This document shows positions 49,614 through 58,111 of a DNA stretch of 64,000 nucleotides, piece after piece. The stretch comes from Sporosarcina sp. Marseille-Q4943. Its GTDB lineage: Bacteria; Bacillota; Bacilli; Bacillales_A; Planococcaceae. The position numbers were made by a program, and so were the translations under genes. Location of the stretch: assembly GCF_943736995.1 (NCBI RefSeq), contig NZ_OX031157.1, forward strand, positions 372,001 to 436,000, in the 5' to 3' direction. How positions within the stretch are numbered: position 1 is the first letter of the stretch; every line of letters starts with the position of its first letter. A model generated the notes under the pieces. That model was not told the DNA's origin. It worked only from the letters and a program-made list of their open reading frames with translations, and did no database searches.

Positions 49614-49630
49614 TTAGCACTTGGTACTAA
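49614..49630 (-). promoter_or_regulatory. FapR operator
   Basis: TTAGCACTTGGTACTAA is a near-perfect match to the FapR box (TTAGTACCnGGTACTAA type), with ATTAG...CTAAT flanks. It lies at the expected transcription start, just downstream of the −10 at 49638-49643, and 10 bases upstream of the fapR ATG. Confidence 0.88.
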
Positions 49631-49637
49631 TACCAGT

Positions 49638-49666
49638 ATATTATCATAGTTCATCATTGATTTCTA
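49638..49666 (-). promoter_or_regulatory. Putative extended −10 promoter of fapR operon
   Basis: TAGAAA (49661-49666) and TAATAT (49638-49643) are 17 bases apart, with TGA before the −10 (TATGATAATAT). The weak −35 is offset by the extended −10. The FapR operator directly follows. Confidence 0.6.
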
Positions 49667-49730
49667 CTTTGGATTATAGCTAAAAATACGGGCGCAAAAA
49701 ACCATAGTATTCTAAATTAATTATTTTCCC

Positions 49731-49770
49731 TAAAAATAAAAGGCCTATCAGCAAAAAGATGCCGATAGAC
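49731..49770 (-). terminator. Putative terminator ending the accessory island transcript
   Basis: CTATCGGC and GCTGATAG pair with one mismatch around ATCTTTTT and are followed on the minus strand by GCCTTTTATTTTT. It lies between family A copy 4 and the fapR promoter and would shield fapR from read-through. Confidence 0.6.
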
Positions 49771-49839
49771 TAAAATCGAACAAACCGTGAATAAAAACTA
49801 AGTAATTTGAGATAAAGATTTACATTATGGATCAGCCAT

Positions 49840-49974
49840 GTTGATTTCCGCTCCAGGTGGACGCTTTCCGCGGGCGAGCGCTGAGCCGCTTCGTCGTTTC
49901 GCTACGCTTCACTCCTGCAGGGTCTCAGCTGTCTCGCTTTCCCGCAGGAGTCGCCACCTTCCGCTCCAATCAAC
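49840..49974 (+). repeat. Family A palindromic repeat, copy 4 (left edge of island)
   Basis: GTTGATTTCCGCTCCAGGTG to CACCTTCCGCTCCAATCAAC, about 135 bases. The arms GGTGGAC and GTCGCCACC differ from other copies in a compensating way. Copy 5 in the opposite orientation marks the other side of the TIR island. The stretch 49975-50255 is AT-rich and shows no gene or clear signal. Confidence 0.85.
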
Positions 49975-50255
49975 AAAAATCGTTTCCTTTCTCAATATAA
50001 TAAATGTTCAGCATCATGTTTTAAAGCAGCACTTTATTCAGAATAAATATGATACTATCGGTTTACTGTATAATTTCATATCTCTCACATTCTATAATTA
50101 ACTTACGAAACAATCTAGACAGATTTTTTAAGAAGCCAATCTGACTTCTTCAATACTTGCGCCAAATTGTTGAAGAACGTTATTTAACTAGAGTTCTTCA
50201 ATTCATATATAATATTCAGGTTTTCACAAAGGTGAAATATAGGAATGTTATTAAT

Positions 50256-50903
50256 TTATCTAGAGATATTACTCGGGTAGCTTTTTTCAACAATACTTAC
50301 CCATTCTGCTACTTGATTTAACATTTCTTGAACTTGTTCTTTTGTTAGTCCTTCATCTTCAGCTCTAGTCCATATATCTTCCATAATGCTCGGAAGATTT
50401 TGAGGATAAGAAATGCTATCATGCCGTAATATATAACTTAAAATCGGCTCCGCGTTTTTTCCACCCTGCCCCTTATGGGATAAATGAGAGATAAACCAGC
50501 CATCCTTATTACGTGTTATATAATACAAATCGTAATGTCCCCATCTTCTCGTATAGACTTTGAATTTAAACCTTTCATTTAAAGTAATGTCTTCTGGATC
50601 ATCATTTGCATGTGGGTCTTCCAAATATTTCAACAAGTCCTCTATTGTATGGATGTGGTAATAAAATTCAGGATCTTCTGGTTGCATACCACTATTTTCA
50701 ATCAAATATTTATGATGTTTAGGTTTTGGATTTAATTGCATATGGAGCGTATGACATAAATCTCCCGCTTTTTTTATGATTTCTTCCATACGATTCGAGG
50801 GGATATCCAGCGATTTACCTTTAAAATAATCCATAGCCTCATTATGTAATTTCTGTATATACTCTTTCATTTTTTCCTGCTCTGAATTTAAATTTATTTT
50901 CAT
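50256..50903 (-). CDS. Unrecognised 215-aa protein, partner of TIR protein
   Basis: I do not recognise a named family. The N-terminal ~75 residues are helical and charged (EQEKMKEYIQKLHNEAMDYF). The middle is rich in His and aromatic residues (PKPKHHKYLIE, EFYYHIHTIEDLLKYLED). A compact β-like core follows (FKFKVYTRRWGHYDLYYITR, then DGWFISHLSHKGQGGKNAEP) and a helical C-terminus (LTKEQVQEMLNQVAEWVSIV). No membrane segment or signal is visible. ATG 50903 has GGAGG seven bases upstream. It starts 11 bases after the TIR gene, so the two are almost certainly co-translated. The DNA is AT-rich compared with its neighbours. Confidence 0.85.
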   Translation of the reverse strand: MKINLNSEQEKMKEYIQKLHNEAMDYFKGKSLDIPSNRMEEIIKKAGDLCHTLHMQLNPKPKHHKYLIENSGMQPEDPEFYYHIHTIEDLLKYLEDPHANDDPEDITLNERFKFKVYTRRWGHYDLYYITRNKDGWFISHLSHKGQGGKNAEPILSYILRHDSISYPQNLPSIMEDIWTRAEDEGLTKEQVQEMLNQVAEWVSIVEKSYPSNISR

Positions 50904-50914
50904 TTTAATACCTC

Positions 50915-51730
50915 CTACCACGCATCAACATATGAACGTAGTTCAACATCTTGGCTTACTGAACGGTAATAATTGTAATTACTATCCCCATAATCTAACC
51001 CGAAATAAAAAATACGATTTTCATTTTTATGAAGTAATAAATCTAACCCATTTTTCTCTACCATTAAAGTGCGTTGTTGATCGTCCTTAAAATTAAAAAT
51101 GACAGAGTCTATTTTAATTCTATCTTGGGTAGGATTAATAACTCTTAAAGCAACTTCTAACTTACCATCCCTATTTCTACAGCTTTCTATATTAAATGTC
51201 GCATTCCTCTTTTCAACTTTTTCATCGTAAGCAATTTGATTTATATTTTGAATAGTGAGTTTAACTAATTCAACAAATTGCATTGTTGGCAAACCAGTTG
51301 TATTAAATTCACTTTTTATACTTTCAATAAATTCACAAAGCCTGTCTTCATCATTAAATTTAAATGACATTTGATTTGGATTAATAGCCCCTACTATTTC
51401 TTCAAACTCAAAGTTTGGAGTCAATATTGTTGTATAATTTTTATTCAATATCCAACAAGCTCCCATTTCATTTAAACAAGCTGCACTATCATAATAGTTT
51501 TTAGATAACACAAAAATAACCCGTCCGTTCCTATTGAGATTTCGAGCTAAGTACTCATATATATCTGCATCATTCGGTATATGGTATCCATGTAATGAGC
51601 TACATATTATATTTGGAACGTTTAAGGGGGTTAATAAATTTACTAGTTCCTTCACATATTCTCGATCTTTACTAGCATGGCTAATAAATATTGTATCTGG
51701 AACACTTTTTTGATTCACTATTTCAGACAT
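50915..51730 (-). CDS. TIR-domain protein with β-rich C-terminal domain
   Basis: The 271-residue protein opens with a TIR domain (~12-150): TIFISHASKDREYVKELVNL, the loop CSSLHGYHIPNDADIYEYLA, strand RVIFVLSKNYYD and the motif SAACLNE at 82-88. E88 aligns with the catalytic glutamate of NAD-hydrolysing TIR proteins. The C-terminal ~95 residues are β-rich (LEVALRVINPTQDRIKIDSV, then IFYFGLDYGDS) and may sense or bind a ligand. A strong ribosome site (AAAGGAGAGG) precedes the ATG. Bacterial TIR proteins of this kind commonly act in anti-phage defence by consuming NAD or making a signal; that role is inferred here. Confidence 0.88.
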   Translation of the reverse strand: MSEIVNQKSVPDTIFISHASKDREYVKELVNLLTPLNVPNIICSSLHGYHIPNDADIYEYLARNLNRNGRVIFVLSKNYYDSAACLNEMGACWILNKNYTTILTPNFEFEEIVGAINPNQMSFKFNDEDRLCEFIESIKSEFNTTGLPTMQFVELVKLTIQNINQIAYDEKVEKRNATFNIESCRNRDGKLEVALRVINPTQDRIKIDSVIFNFKDDQQRTLMVEKNGLDLLLHKNENRIFYFGLDYGDSNYNYYRSVSQDVELRSYVDAW

Positions 51731-51876
51731 ACCTACCTCTCCTTTAACCCTTCGCCCTTACTAATTTACGATAGAATATTAAACAACCACGCCCGTTTGC
51801 GGAATGCTATGTATTAATGAAAAGTAATATATTTACTAATTATCACTATTGCTACAAAAAAAAGATGTAAGTATCA

Positions 51877-52380
51877 CTATAAAAACTTTCTAATCTTGTC
51901 TTTAGAGTCTTCCCAGTCATTAATTAATAACTTTAAGTAATCTTCAGGTCCAATATCTGTTTTACCACCATTCAAGTCCTTTCTAAGCTCAACCATAAAG
52001 CGCGCAGCCTTAACTAAATATTCCATTTTTTCATCTTCTGTTGGGGTTTCACTTATCCCTTCTCGCAATATTAAAAAAGCCTTCATAGTTTCATCACTCC
52101 CAAATAAGAAGACCGCGTTGGCAATACTTTTAAAGCTTTCTAATAACTTTTTTTGCTTTTGTTTCTCATTATTAAGTTTTCCATATTCAAAAAAGTTCTC
52201 CACAAAGTCTTTATATCGTTCCATCTTAATTGGATGATTTTGTTCCATTGAAATATTTAGCTTCCTAATATCGTTTTTTAAATTATTTAATTTCTTTTCA
52301 TAAAAATACTGTGGAATAAAACCCACACCAAGAAAACCTAAAATCAATATAACCGTTTGGGCTATTTCAACTTTACTCAT
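51877..52380 (-). CDS. Small membrane-anchored helical protein of the TIR island
   Basis: The 167-residue protein has one N-terminal membrane helix (~6-26, AQTVILILGFLGVGFIPQYF). A basic coiled segment (EKKLNNLKNDIRKLNISMEQ) and a helical cytoplasmic domain follow, the latter rich in Lys, Glu and Phe (FVENFFEYGKLNNEKQKQKK). I do not recognise the family. The ATG follows AGGAGGGG. It is the first gene of the island, 146 bases upstream of the TIR gene in the same direction. Whether it belongs to the same system or only travels with it is not clear. Confidence 0.75.
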   Translation of the reverse strand: MSKVEIAQTVILILGFLGVGFIPQYFYEKKLNNLKNDIRKLNISMEQNHPIKMERYKDFVENFFEYGKLNNEKQKQKKLLESFKSIANAVFLFGSDETMKAFLILREGISETPTEDEKMEYLVKAARFMVELRKDLNGGKTDIGPEDYLKLLINDWEDSKDKIRKFL

Positions 52381-52449
52381 TATCCCCCCTCCTTTTTCCT
52401 CAATGCTTATTTCAATATGGCCCGTTTGTTGAATTAATTGTTTAATACA

Positions 52450-52462
52450 GTATTCCGAATAC
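52450..52462. promoter_or_regulatory. Small perfect palindrome upstream of island
   Basis: GTATTCCGAATAC is a 13-base dyad with a single central base, 70 bases upstream of the first island gene. It could be an operator. No credible σA promoter with correct spacing was found around it. The rest of 52381-52545 is AT-rich with nothing else clear. Confidence 0.3.
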
Positions 52463-52545
52463 CCTTAAATAAAGAACACTAAATATAGATTACGCATTAA
52501 TGATTTGCGCATATTTTAATGTACTTTACTATTTGCCTAATTGTA

Positions 52546-52672
52546 GTTGCTTGAAGCGAAAGGCGGCGACTCCTGCGGGAACAGCGCGAGCTGAAGACCC
52601 TGGACTGAGCGCAGCGAGGGAAGCGGCTGAAGCCGTGCCCGCGGAAAGCGTCCGCCTGTAGCGGAAAGCAAC
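52546..52672 (-). repeat. Family A palindromic repeat, copy 5 (right edge of island)
   Basis: This copy is in the opposite orientation to the other four: read on the minus strand it runs GTTGCTTTCCGCTACAGGCG to CGCCTTTCGCTTCAAGCAAC. It lies 16 bases from the recG stop and faces copy 4 across the 2.6-kb accessory island. Confidence 0.85.
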
Positions 52673-52687
52673 TGCATACTATAAAGT

Positions 52688-54736
52688 TTAATCCATGCGC
52701 TCATGTGAAAGTGCACCGGATTGTTCCAAGTCTTCTCTTAGGAATTTGTATTCCGGGTCGGTCCAGAAACTGTCTGATGAAAGCATCTTCTCCGCATCTT
52801 GACGCGCGGTTTCGAGTGCGCGGTAGTCATGGACGAGATCGGCCATTTTGAATTCAGGCATTCCGCTTTGCTTCTTGCCGAAAAAGTCCCCTGCACCTCT
52901 CAGCTCAAGGTCTTTTTCAGCTAAGAGGAATCCGTCATTCGTCTCTGTCATCGACTGCATCCGTTCTTTCCCTTCCTCGTTTTTAGGATCAGCGAGAAGG
53001 ACGCAATACGATTGGTCCGCTCCCCTGCCGACTCTTCCCCTTAATTGGTGGAGTTGGGCAAGTCCGAAACGGGTGGCGTCATAAATGAGCATGAATGTCG
53101 CATTTGGCACGTTCACTCCAACTTCAACGACAGTCGTTGAAACGAGGCAATCAATCTTCCCTTCGCTGAAGTCTCTCATGATTTCATCTTTCTCATCAGG
53201 GTGAAGTCTACCGTGCATGAGACCGACCGTATATCGGCCCGCGAAATAATGGGTGAGCTGGGAATGGACATCAACCGCATTTTGCACATCAAGCTTGTCC
53301 GATTCCTCGATGAGCGGACAAATGACATACGATTGTCGTCCTGCCTGCAGTTCCTTCTCCATTTTCCGAAGCACGGGCAATAATGAATCCTCTTTTAGCC
53401 AATAAGTTTCGATTTTCTTACGTCCAGCCGGCATTTCGTCAAGAATAGAAACATCCATTTCCCCGAAAGCGGTAATTGCCAAAGTCCGAGGGATTGGAGT
53501 CGCGGTCATGAAAAGCACGTCAGGGTTCAGTCCCTTTTCTCTGAGCACACGGCGTTGTTCAACACCGAACCGATGCTGTTCATCCGTAATGACAAGACCC
53601 AAGCTTGCAAAGCTAACGTCAGGTTGAATCAAGGCGTGCGTCCCGATCAGCAAATCGATTTCTCCGCTCTGCAACTTTTCAATGATGATTCTTCTAGCCT
53701 TCCCTTTCGTGGATCCGGAAAGGAAAGCGACTCTCACCCCGAACGGCTCAAACCATGCTGAAAGGGAGTTGGCATGCTGCTCAGCAAGAATTTCAGTCGG
53801 CGCCATAAGTGCTCCTTGAAACCCTCCGGTTATCGCTGCATATAGAGCGATTGCTGCAACGACCGTCTTTCCAGAACCTACATCTCCTTGCAGCAGCCGG
53901 TTCATCCTCGTCGGACTTTTCAATTCAGCGCAAAGCTCATTGACTACCTTTTTTTGCGCATTCGTTAGCTCGAAAGGCAACGAATCGATAAATTCTTTCA
54001 AACGTTCTAAATCATAATGAACCGGAATGCCTTTCTCCATTTCTTTGCGGATTTTTTTCATCCCGATCATCTTCAACTGAAATTTAAGTAATTCCTCATA
54101 TACAAAACGGCGTCGTGCCTGTTTCACATCATTCGGCGATTTTGGGAAATGGACCATTTCAAGCGCTTCTCCGATGGATGGCAGCATGTAAGCTTCACGT
54201 AAAAATAGCGGAAGGACTTCGGCAACTTCACCGCTGCACAAATCGAGTGCCTGCCTCATATATTTACGGAATGTCTTTTGGTGCATGACATTCTTCAAAC
54301 TATAGACCGGTTCAAAATCGGCGTGATCCGTTTTCGGACCTTCGCTAAAATTGCTTACATTGATCACTTGCCTGCCACGGTCCCATTTTCCGGTCACCGT
54401 TACGATCATTCCGATTGAAAGCCGGTCTTTCAAATAATGCTGGTTGAAGAAAACCGCTTTAACGAGATGATTACCGGCTAGCAGCCTGATTTGAAGACGT
54501 GATTTATTCCTCCCTAAAAAAAGAACGGAAGGCTCACTTTCGACCCTTCCTTCAATCGTGACCCGTTCATTATGCGGCGTTTCAGCTAAATCTTTCAATC
54601 TGAAATCTTCATGCCGGTACGGAAATGTATTGATCAACTCTTCAATCGTTTCAATGCTCAGTTTTTGAAGTTGTTCAGCAGATGCCTTGCCCACACCTTT
54701 CAATGTTGTGACAGCATCAAGAATTGACGGTGTCAC
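52688..54736 (-). CDS. recG: RecG, ATP-dependent DNA helicase
   Basis: RecG reverses stalled forks and branch-migrates junctions. The 682-residue protein has an N-terminal wedge OB domain (VTIEGRVESEPSVLFLGRNK) and a helicase core (P-loop RLLQGDVGSGKTVVAAIALY ~280, DEQH box, MTATPIPRTLAITAFGEMD, LHQLRGRVGRGADQSYCVLL). The start codon is GTG, overlapping the end of sdaAA by 20 bases. It is the last gene before the accessory island. Confidence 0.97.
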   Translation of the reverse strand: MTPSILDAVTTLKGVGKASAEQLQKLSIETIEELINTFPYRHEDFRLKDLAETPHNERVTIEGRVESEPSVLFLGRNKSRLQIRLLAGNHLVKAVFFNQHYLKDRLSIGMIVTVTGKWDRGRQVINVSNFSEGPKTDHADFEPVYSLKNVMHQKTFRKYMRQALDLCSGEVAEVLPLFLREAYMLPSIGEALEMVHFPKSPNDVKQARRRFVYEELLKFQLKMIGMKKIRKEMEKGIPVHYDLERLKEFIDSLPFELTNAQKKVVNELCAELKSPTRMNRLLQGDVGSGKTVVAAIALYAAITGGFQGALMAPTEILAEQHANSLSAWFEPFGVRVAFLSGSTKGKARRIIIEKLQSGEIDLLIGTHALIQPDVSFASLGLVITDEQHRFGVEQRRVLREKGLNPDVLFMTATPIPRTLAITAFGEMDVSILDEMPAGRKKIETYWLKEDSLLPVLRKMEKELQAGRQSYVICPLIEESDKLDVQNAVDVHSQLTHYFAGRYTVGLMHGRLHPDEKDEIMRDFSEGKIDCLVSTTVVEVGVNVPNATFMLIYDATRFGLAQLHQLRGRVGRGADQSYCVLLADPKNEEGKERMQSMTETNDGFLLAEKDLELRGAGDFFGKKQSGMPEFKMADLVHDYRALETARQDAEKMLSSDSFWTDPEYKFLREDLEQSGALSHERMD

Positions 54737-55625
54737 GTGCCGTTTTATCCTTTCCGAATATCTCTGCTTCCAGCGCCTTTCCAGTAGGTGTGGCAGCTAA
54801 GCCCCCTTTTGCGGTTTCCCTTAGGGCAGAAGGCATTGATTGTCCAATTCGGTGCATCGCTTCAATCACTTCATCCGTCGGAATCCTGCTGACGACTCCA
54901 GCAAGAGCCATATCCGCTCCTACAAGAGCCTTCGCAGCTCCCATCGCATTTCGTTTCACACATGGCACTTCCACTAGGCCTGCAACCGGATCGCAGACGA
55001 GACCGAGCATGTTTTTCATAACGATTGAAAAAGCCTCTGCACTTTGCTGAGGTGTTCCGCCTGCCATCTCTACAATAGCTGCGGCAGCCATCGAAGCGGC
55101 TGATCCCGTTTCTGCTTGGCATCCTCCTGCAGCACCTGAAATCGATGCATTGTTCGCAACTACAAATCCGAATGCGCCGGAAGTGAATAAATAATTCACC
55201 ATTTGTTCCCTCGTCGGGTTCAATTTGTCTTTCACCGCGAAAAGCGTTCCAGGCACAATTCCTGCAGCCCCAGCTGTAGGCGTTGCGCAAATCATACCCA
55301 TTGCTGCGTTCACTTCATTTGTCGCTACCGCTTTACTGACAGCATCCAAAATAAGATCTCCTGAAAGAGATTTTCCGGACTTGATATAGTTTTGAAGAAG
55401 GACAGCATCACCGCCTGTTAAACCGGAAGTCGATTTCACTCCTTGCAGACCTTGTTCGACTGCGCTTTCCATCACTGTAAGATTATTATCCATTTGAGCG
55501 ACAATCTCTTCACGGGAACGTTTTGTAATAAGCATTTCTTGTTCAATCATAATTTCAGAGATCGGTTTATTTTGTGCTTCTGCAATCGCTACCAGTTCCT
55601 TCACTGTTCCGAATAGCACTTCCAT
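54717..55625 (-). CDS. sdaAA: L-serine dehydratase, α subunit
   Basis: The iron-sulfur subunit of the enzyme that converts serine to pyruvate and ammonia. The 302-residue protein has the cluster cysteines in MICATPTAGAAGIVPGT and GLVCDPVAGLVEVPCVKRNA, plus the family block ASISGAAGGCQAETGSAASM. It lies 14 bases after sdaAB and overlaps recG. Confidence 0.96.
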   Translation of the reverse strand: MEVLFGTVKELVAIAEAQNKPISEIMIEQEMLITKRSREEIVAQMDNNLTVMESAVEQGLQGVKSTSGLTGGDAVLLQNYIKSGKSLSGDLILDAVSKAVATNEVNAAMGMICATPTAGAAGIVPGTLFAVKDKLNPTREQMVNYLFTSGAFGFVVANNASISGAAGGCQAETGSAASMAAAAIVEMAGGTPQQSAEAFSIVMKNMLGLVCDPVAGLVEVPCVKRNAMGAAKALVGADMALAGVVSRIPTDEVIEAMHRIGQSMPSALRETAKGGLAATPTGKALEAEIFGKDKTARDTVNS

Positions 55626-55639
55626 GTCTATTCCCCTCC

Positions 55640-56302
55640 TTAGTTCGCCAATGTTGACACTTGTGTAACATTTGGCAAAGATTTCAATTCATTTATGAGT
55701 GTTTCATCAAACATTTGGTCGACTTCAATGACCATAAGTGCCATTTTCCCTTTTTCTTTCCTGCCGACTTCCATGTGAGCAATATTCATCCCTTGTGAAG
55801 CAATGGCGTTGGAGACATTCGCAATGACACCCGCGCGATCGTCATGCACAACGAGGAGCGCCGGGAAATGTCCGGATAGTCGTAGCGGAAAGCCGTTCAA
55901 CTCAGTGACTTCCATTGTTCCACCGCCGATTGAAATGCCGACAAGTTCCATTTCTCCTTGACTGTCACCGATGACAATTTTCGCTGTATTCGGATGATCC
56001 GCCTCTTCCTCTTCAGGAATGAACTCAAAAGTCATTCCGAGTGCTGCGGCATCTTCAAAAGCCGTTTTAATTCGTTCATCGAACGTGTCGTAATCCAATA
56101 ATCCCCCTATAATCGCAACGTCCGTCCCATGCCCTTTATATGTTTCTGCAAAAGAACCATAGAGATGAATTCTTGCCCACGCCGGCTGGCGCCCAAACAA
56201 ATCACGGGCTACCCGGCCGATCCTGGCGGCTCCCGCGGTATGTGAAGATGACGGCCCAATCATTACGGGACCGATAATTTCAAAAACCGATCTGTACTTC
56301 AT
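55640..56302 (-). CDS. sdaAB: L-serine dehydratase, β subunit
   Basis: From ATG 56302 (220 aa) the protein reads MKYRSVFEIIGPVMIGPSSS and HTAGAARIGRVARDLFGRQP, and ends in an ACT domain (LLVVHDDRAGVIANVSNAIA). AAGGGGG lies eight bases upstream. The frame extends to 56383 but that part covers the promoter. It pairs with sdaAA. Confidence 0.96.
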   Translation of the reverse strand: MKYRSVFEIIGPVMIGPSSSHTAGAARIGRVARDLFGRQPAWARIHLYGSFAETYKGHGTDVAIIGGLLDYDTFDERIKTAFEDAAALGMTFEFIPEEEEADHPNTAKIVIGDSQGEMELVGISIGGGTMEVTELNGFPLRLSGHFPALLVVHDDRAGVIANVSNAIASQGMNIAHMEVGRKEKGKMALMVIEVDQMFDETLINELKSLPNVTQVSTLAN

Positions 56303-56354
56303 ATAAACTACCCCCTTATTAAAAGCCCTTCTAAAAAGACAAACGCTAACTATC

Positions 56355-56383
56355 ATTTTACAGCAGATTACGCATAAAGACAA
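56355..56383 (-). promoter_or_regulatory. Putative σA promoter of sdaAB-sdaAA-recG
   Basis: TTGTCT (56378-56383) and TAAAAT (56355-56360) are 17 bases apart, about 50 bases upstream of sdaAB and just after the fakA terminator. Confidence 0.6.
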
Positions 56384-56384
56384 A

Positions 56385-56420
56385 ATAGAAAAACGGCACC
56401 CCTTAGGTGAAGGGTACCGT
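56385..56420 (-). terminator. Rho-independent terminator after fakA
   Basis: ACGGTACCCTT and AAGGGGTGCCGT pair (one bulge and a G-T) around CACCT, followed on the minus strand by TTTTTCTATTTT. It begins about 12 bases after the fakA stop. Confidence 0.85.
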
Positions 56421-56431
56421 CGATTTTATAA

Positions 56432-58090
56432 TCATTCTACTGAAAGGATATATGGATAAAGCGGTTGCTTTCCGTTATACAACTCGACTTCAGTATGATC
56501 GTATGTGGACTCGATATAGTCAGCTATCTTGGTCGCTTCTTCTTCCGTTACATCCTCGCCGTAGATGATCGTCACAATTTCATCATCTTCATCGATGAGT
56601 GATGCAAGCAATGTTTTCATCACTTCATCAAGAGATGGCTTGGAGATTACGATTTTGCTGCCCGCAAGTCCCATGAAATCATCTTTTTTAATGTCGATTC
56701 CATCAATGGACGTATCTCGGATTGAATGAGTGACTTGACCGGTCTTCACGCCAGCTGCTGCTTTTGACATGACTTTTTCATTTTCCGCCACTGCTGCTTC
56801 CGGATTGAATGCGAGAATCGCAGCCAATCCCTCAGGGACGGATTTCGTCTCAACGACAGCCGCTTCAATGCCAATTACTTCCGCCGCTTGTTTTGCTGCC
56901 ATGATAATATTTTTATTATTAGGCAAGATGATGACTCGCTCAGCACCGACGTCTTTAATTGCCTTGACGATATCTTCGGTTGACGGGTTCATTGTTTGTC
57001 CGCCTTCAATGACTGCAGAGGCGCCGATACTCTTTAACAGTTCGGCAATTCCTGAGCCCATTGCCACTGTCACAATTGCGTAAGGATGTGAACTCGTTTC
57101 CGCTTTTTTGGTCGAATGGCTTTCGCCAACAATGTCGATATGCTGTTGGCGCATGTTTTCAATTTTAATGTTGATGAGCGAACCATATTGTTGTGCGTAG
57201 TTCAACGCATCTCCTGGCTCCTCTGTGTGGATATGTACTTTTGCAATTTCCTCATCTGAAATGACAAGCAATGAATCCCCAAATTTACTGAGATCCAAGC
57301 GGAAGCTGCTTTCCTCAAAAGGATGCTTCTTCACTTTTTCTTCCTCAAATTTCACCATGAATTCTGTACAATATCCATATACGATATCTTCTGTGTTCAT
57401 GAAACCTTGAACTCCACGATGGTGCTCTGCATTGACTAAGTCTTCCATCAAGTCCATGTTCATACGTTCAGGCAGCTCTTCACCTTTCAGACATGCCAAA
57501 AAGCCTTCATATACATAGACAAGGCCTTGTCCGCCACTATCAACGACACCGACTTCCTTCAGTACCGGAAGAAGATCAGGAGTCCTTTTCAAAGATGCTT
57601 TCGACTCTTCAACGATCGCTTCCATAACTTCAATTATGTCATTCGTCGTTTTTGCCACTTCAACGCCTTTGTTCGCTGCATCTTTGGCGACAGTCAGAAT
57701 CGTTCCTTCGACCGGCTTCATGACAGCTTTGTACGCTGTCTGCACCCCATATTCCAAGGCATTGGCAAATTTCACAGAATCAAGCTTCGCTTCCTCTTCC
57801 ACCGCTTTACCGAAACCGCGGAACAATTGCGATAGGATGACTCCTGAGTTCCCGCGAGCACCCATCAATAACCCTTTAGACAAAGCTTGGGCAGTCTTGC
57901 CCAAATGTGCAGATGCATGCGCTTCGGTCTCTTTTGCACCAGATGTCATGGATAAATTCATATTTGTTCCTGTGTCCCCATCAGGCACGGGAAACACGTT
58001 TAATGAATCGACATAGTCTGCATTGAGATGAAGGTGATGAGCACCCATCCTCACCATGTCGGCAAATTTCACACCATCAATAAAATTCAT
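56432..58090 (-). CDS. fakA: FakA/YloV, DAK2-family fatty acid kinase
   Basis: The 552-residue protein has an N-terminal DAK2 kinase domain (DSLNVFPVPDGDTGTNMNLS, GARGNSGVILSQLFRGF, DSGGQGLVYVYEGFLACL), a middle region and a C-terminal DegV-related domain (VIILPNNKNIIMAAKQAAEV). FakA phosphorylates fatty acids presented by FakB proteins. B. subtilis YloV is at the same place after asp23 (yloU). Confidence 0.94.
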   Translation of the reverse strand: MNFIDGVKFADMVRMGAHHLHLNADYVDSLNVFPVPDGDTGTNMNLSMTSGAKETEAHASAHLGKTAQALSKGLLMGARGNSGVILSQLFRGFGKAVEEEAKLDSVKFANALEYGVQTAYKAVMKPVEGTILTVAKDAANKGVEVAKTTNDIIEVMEAIVEESKASLKRTPDLLPVLKEVGVVDSGGQGLVYVYEGFLACLKGEELPERMNMDLMEDLVNAEHHRGVQGFMNTEDIVYGYCTEFMVKFEEEKVKKHPFEESSFRLDLSKFGDSLLVISDEEIAKVHIHTEEPGDALNYAQQYGSLINIKIENMRQQHIDIVGESHSTKKAETSSHPYAIVTVAMGSGIAELLKSIGASAVIEGGQTMNPSTEDIVKAIKDVGAERVIILPNNKNIIMAAKQAAEVIGIEAAVVETKSVPEGLAAILAFNPEAAVAENEKVMSKAAAGVKTGQVTHSIRDTSIDGIDIKKDDFMGLAGSKIVISKPSLDEVMKTLLASLIDEDDEIVTIIYGEDVTEEEATKIADYIESTYDHTEVELYNGKQPLYPYILSVE

Positions 58091-58111
58091 TGAAATGTTT
58101 TCCTCCTTCTA

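Noticed and set aside
49838..50101. 87-residue plus-strand frame
   Set aside because: Starts at the edge of family A copy 4 and translates the repeat; composition is not protein-like.
50256..52380. Known Thoeris system
   Set aside because: A TIR protein is present but there is no ThsA-like SLOG/SIR2 or membrane-SLOG partner in the neighbouring genes.
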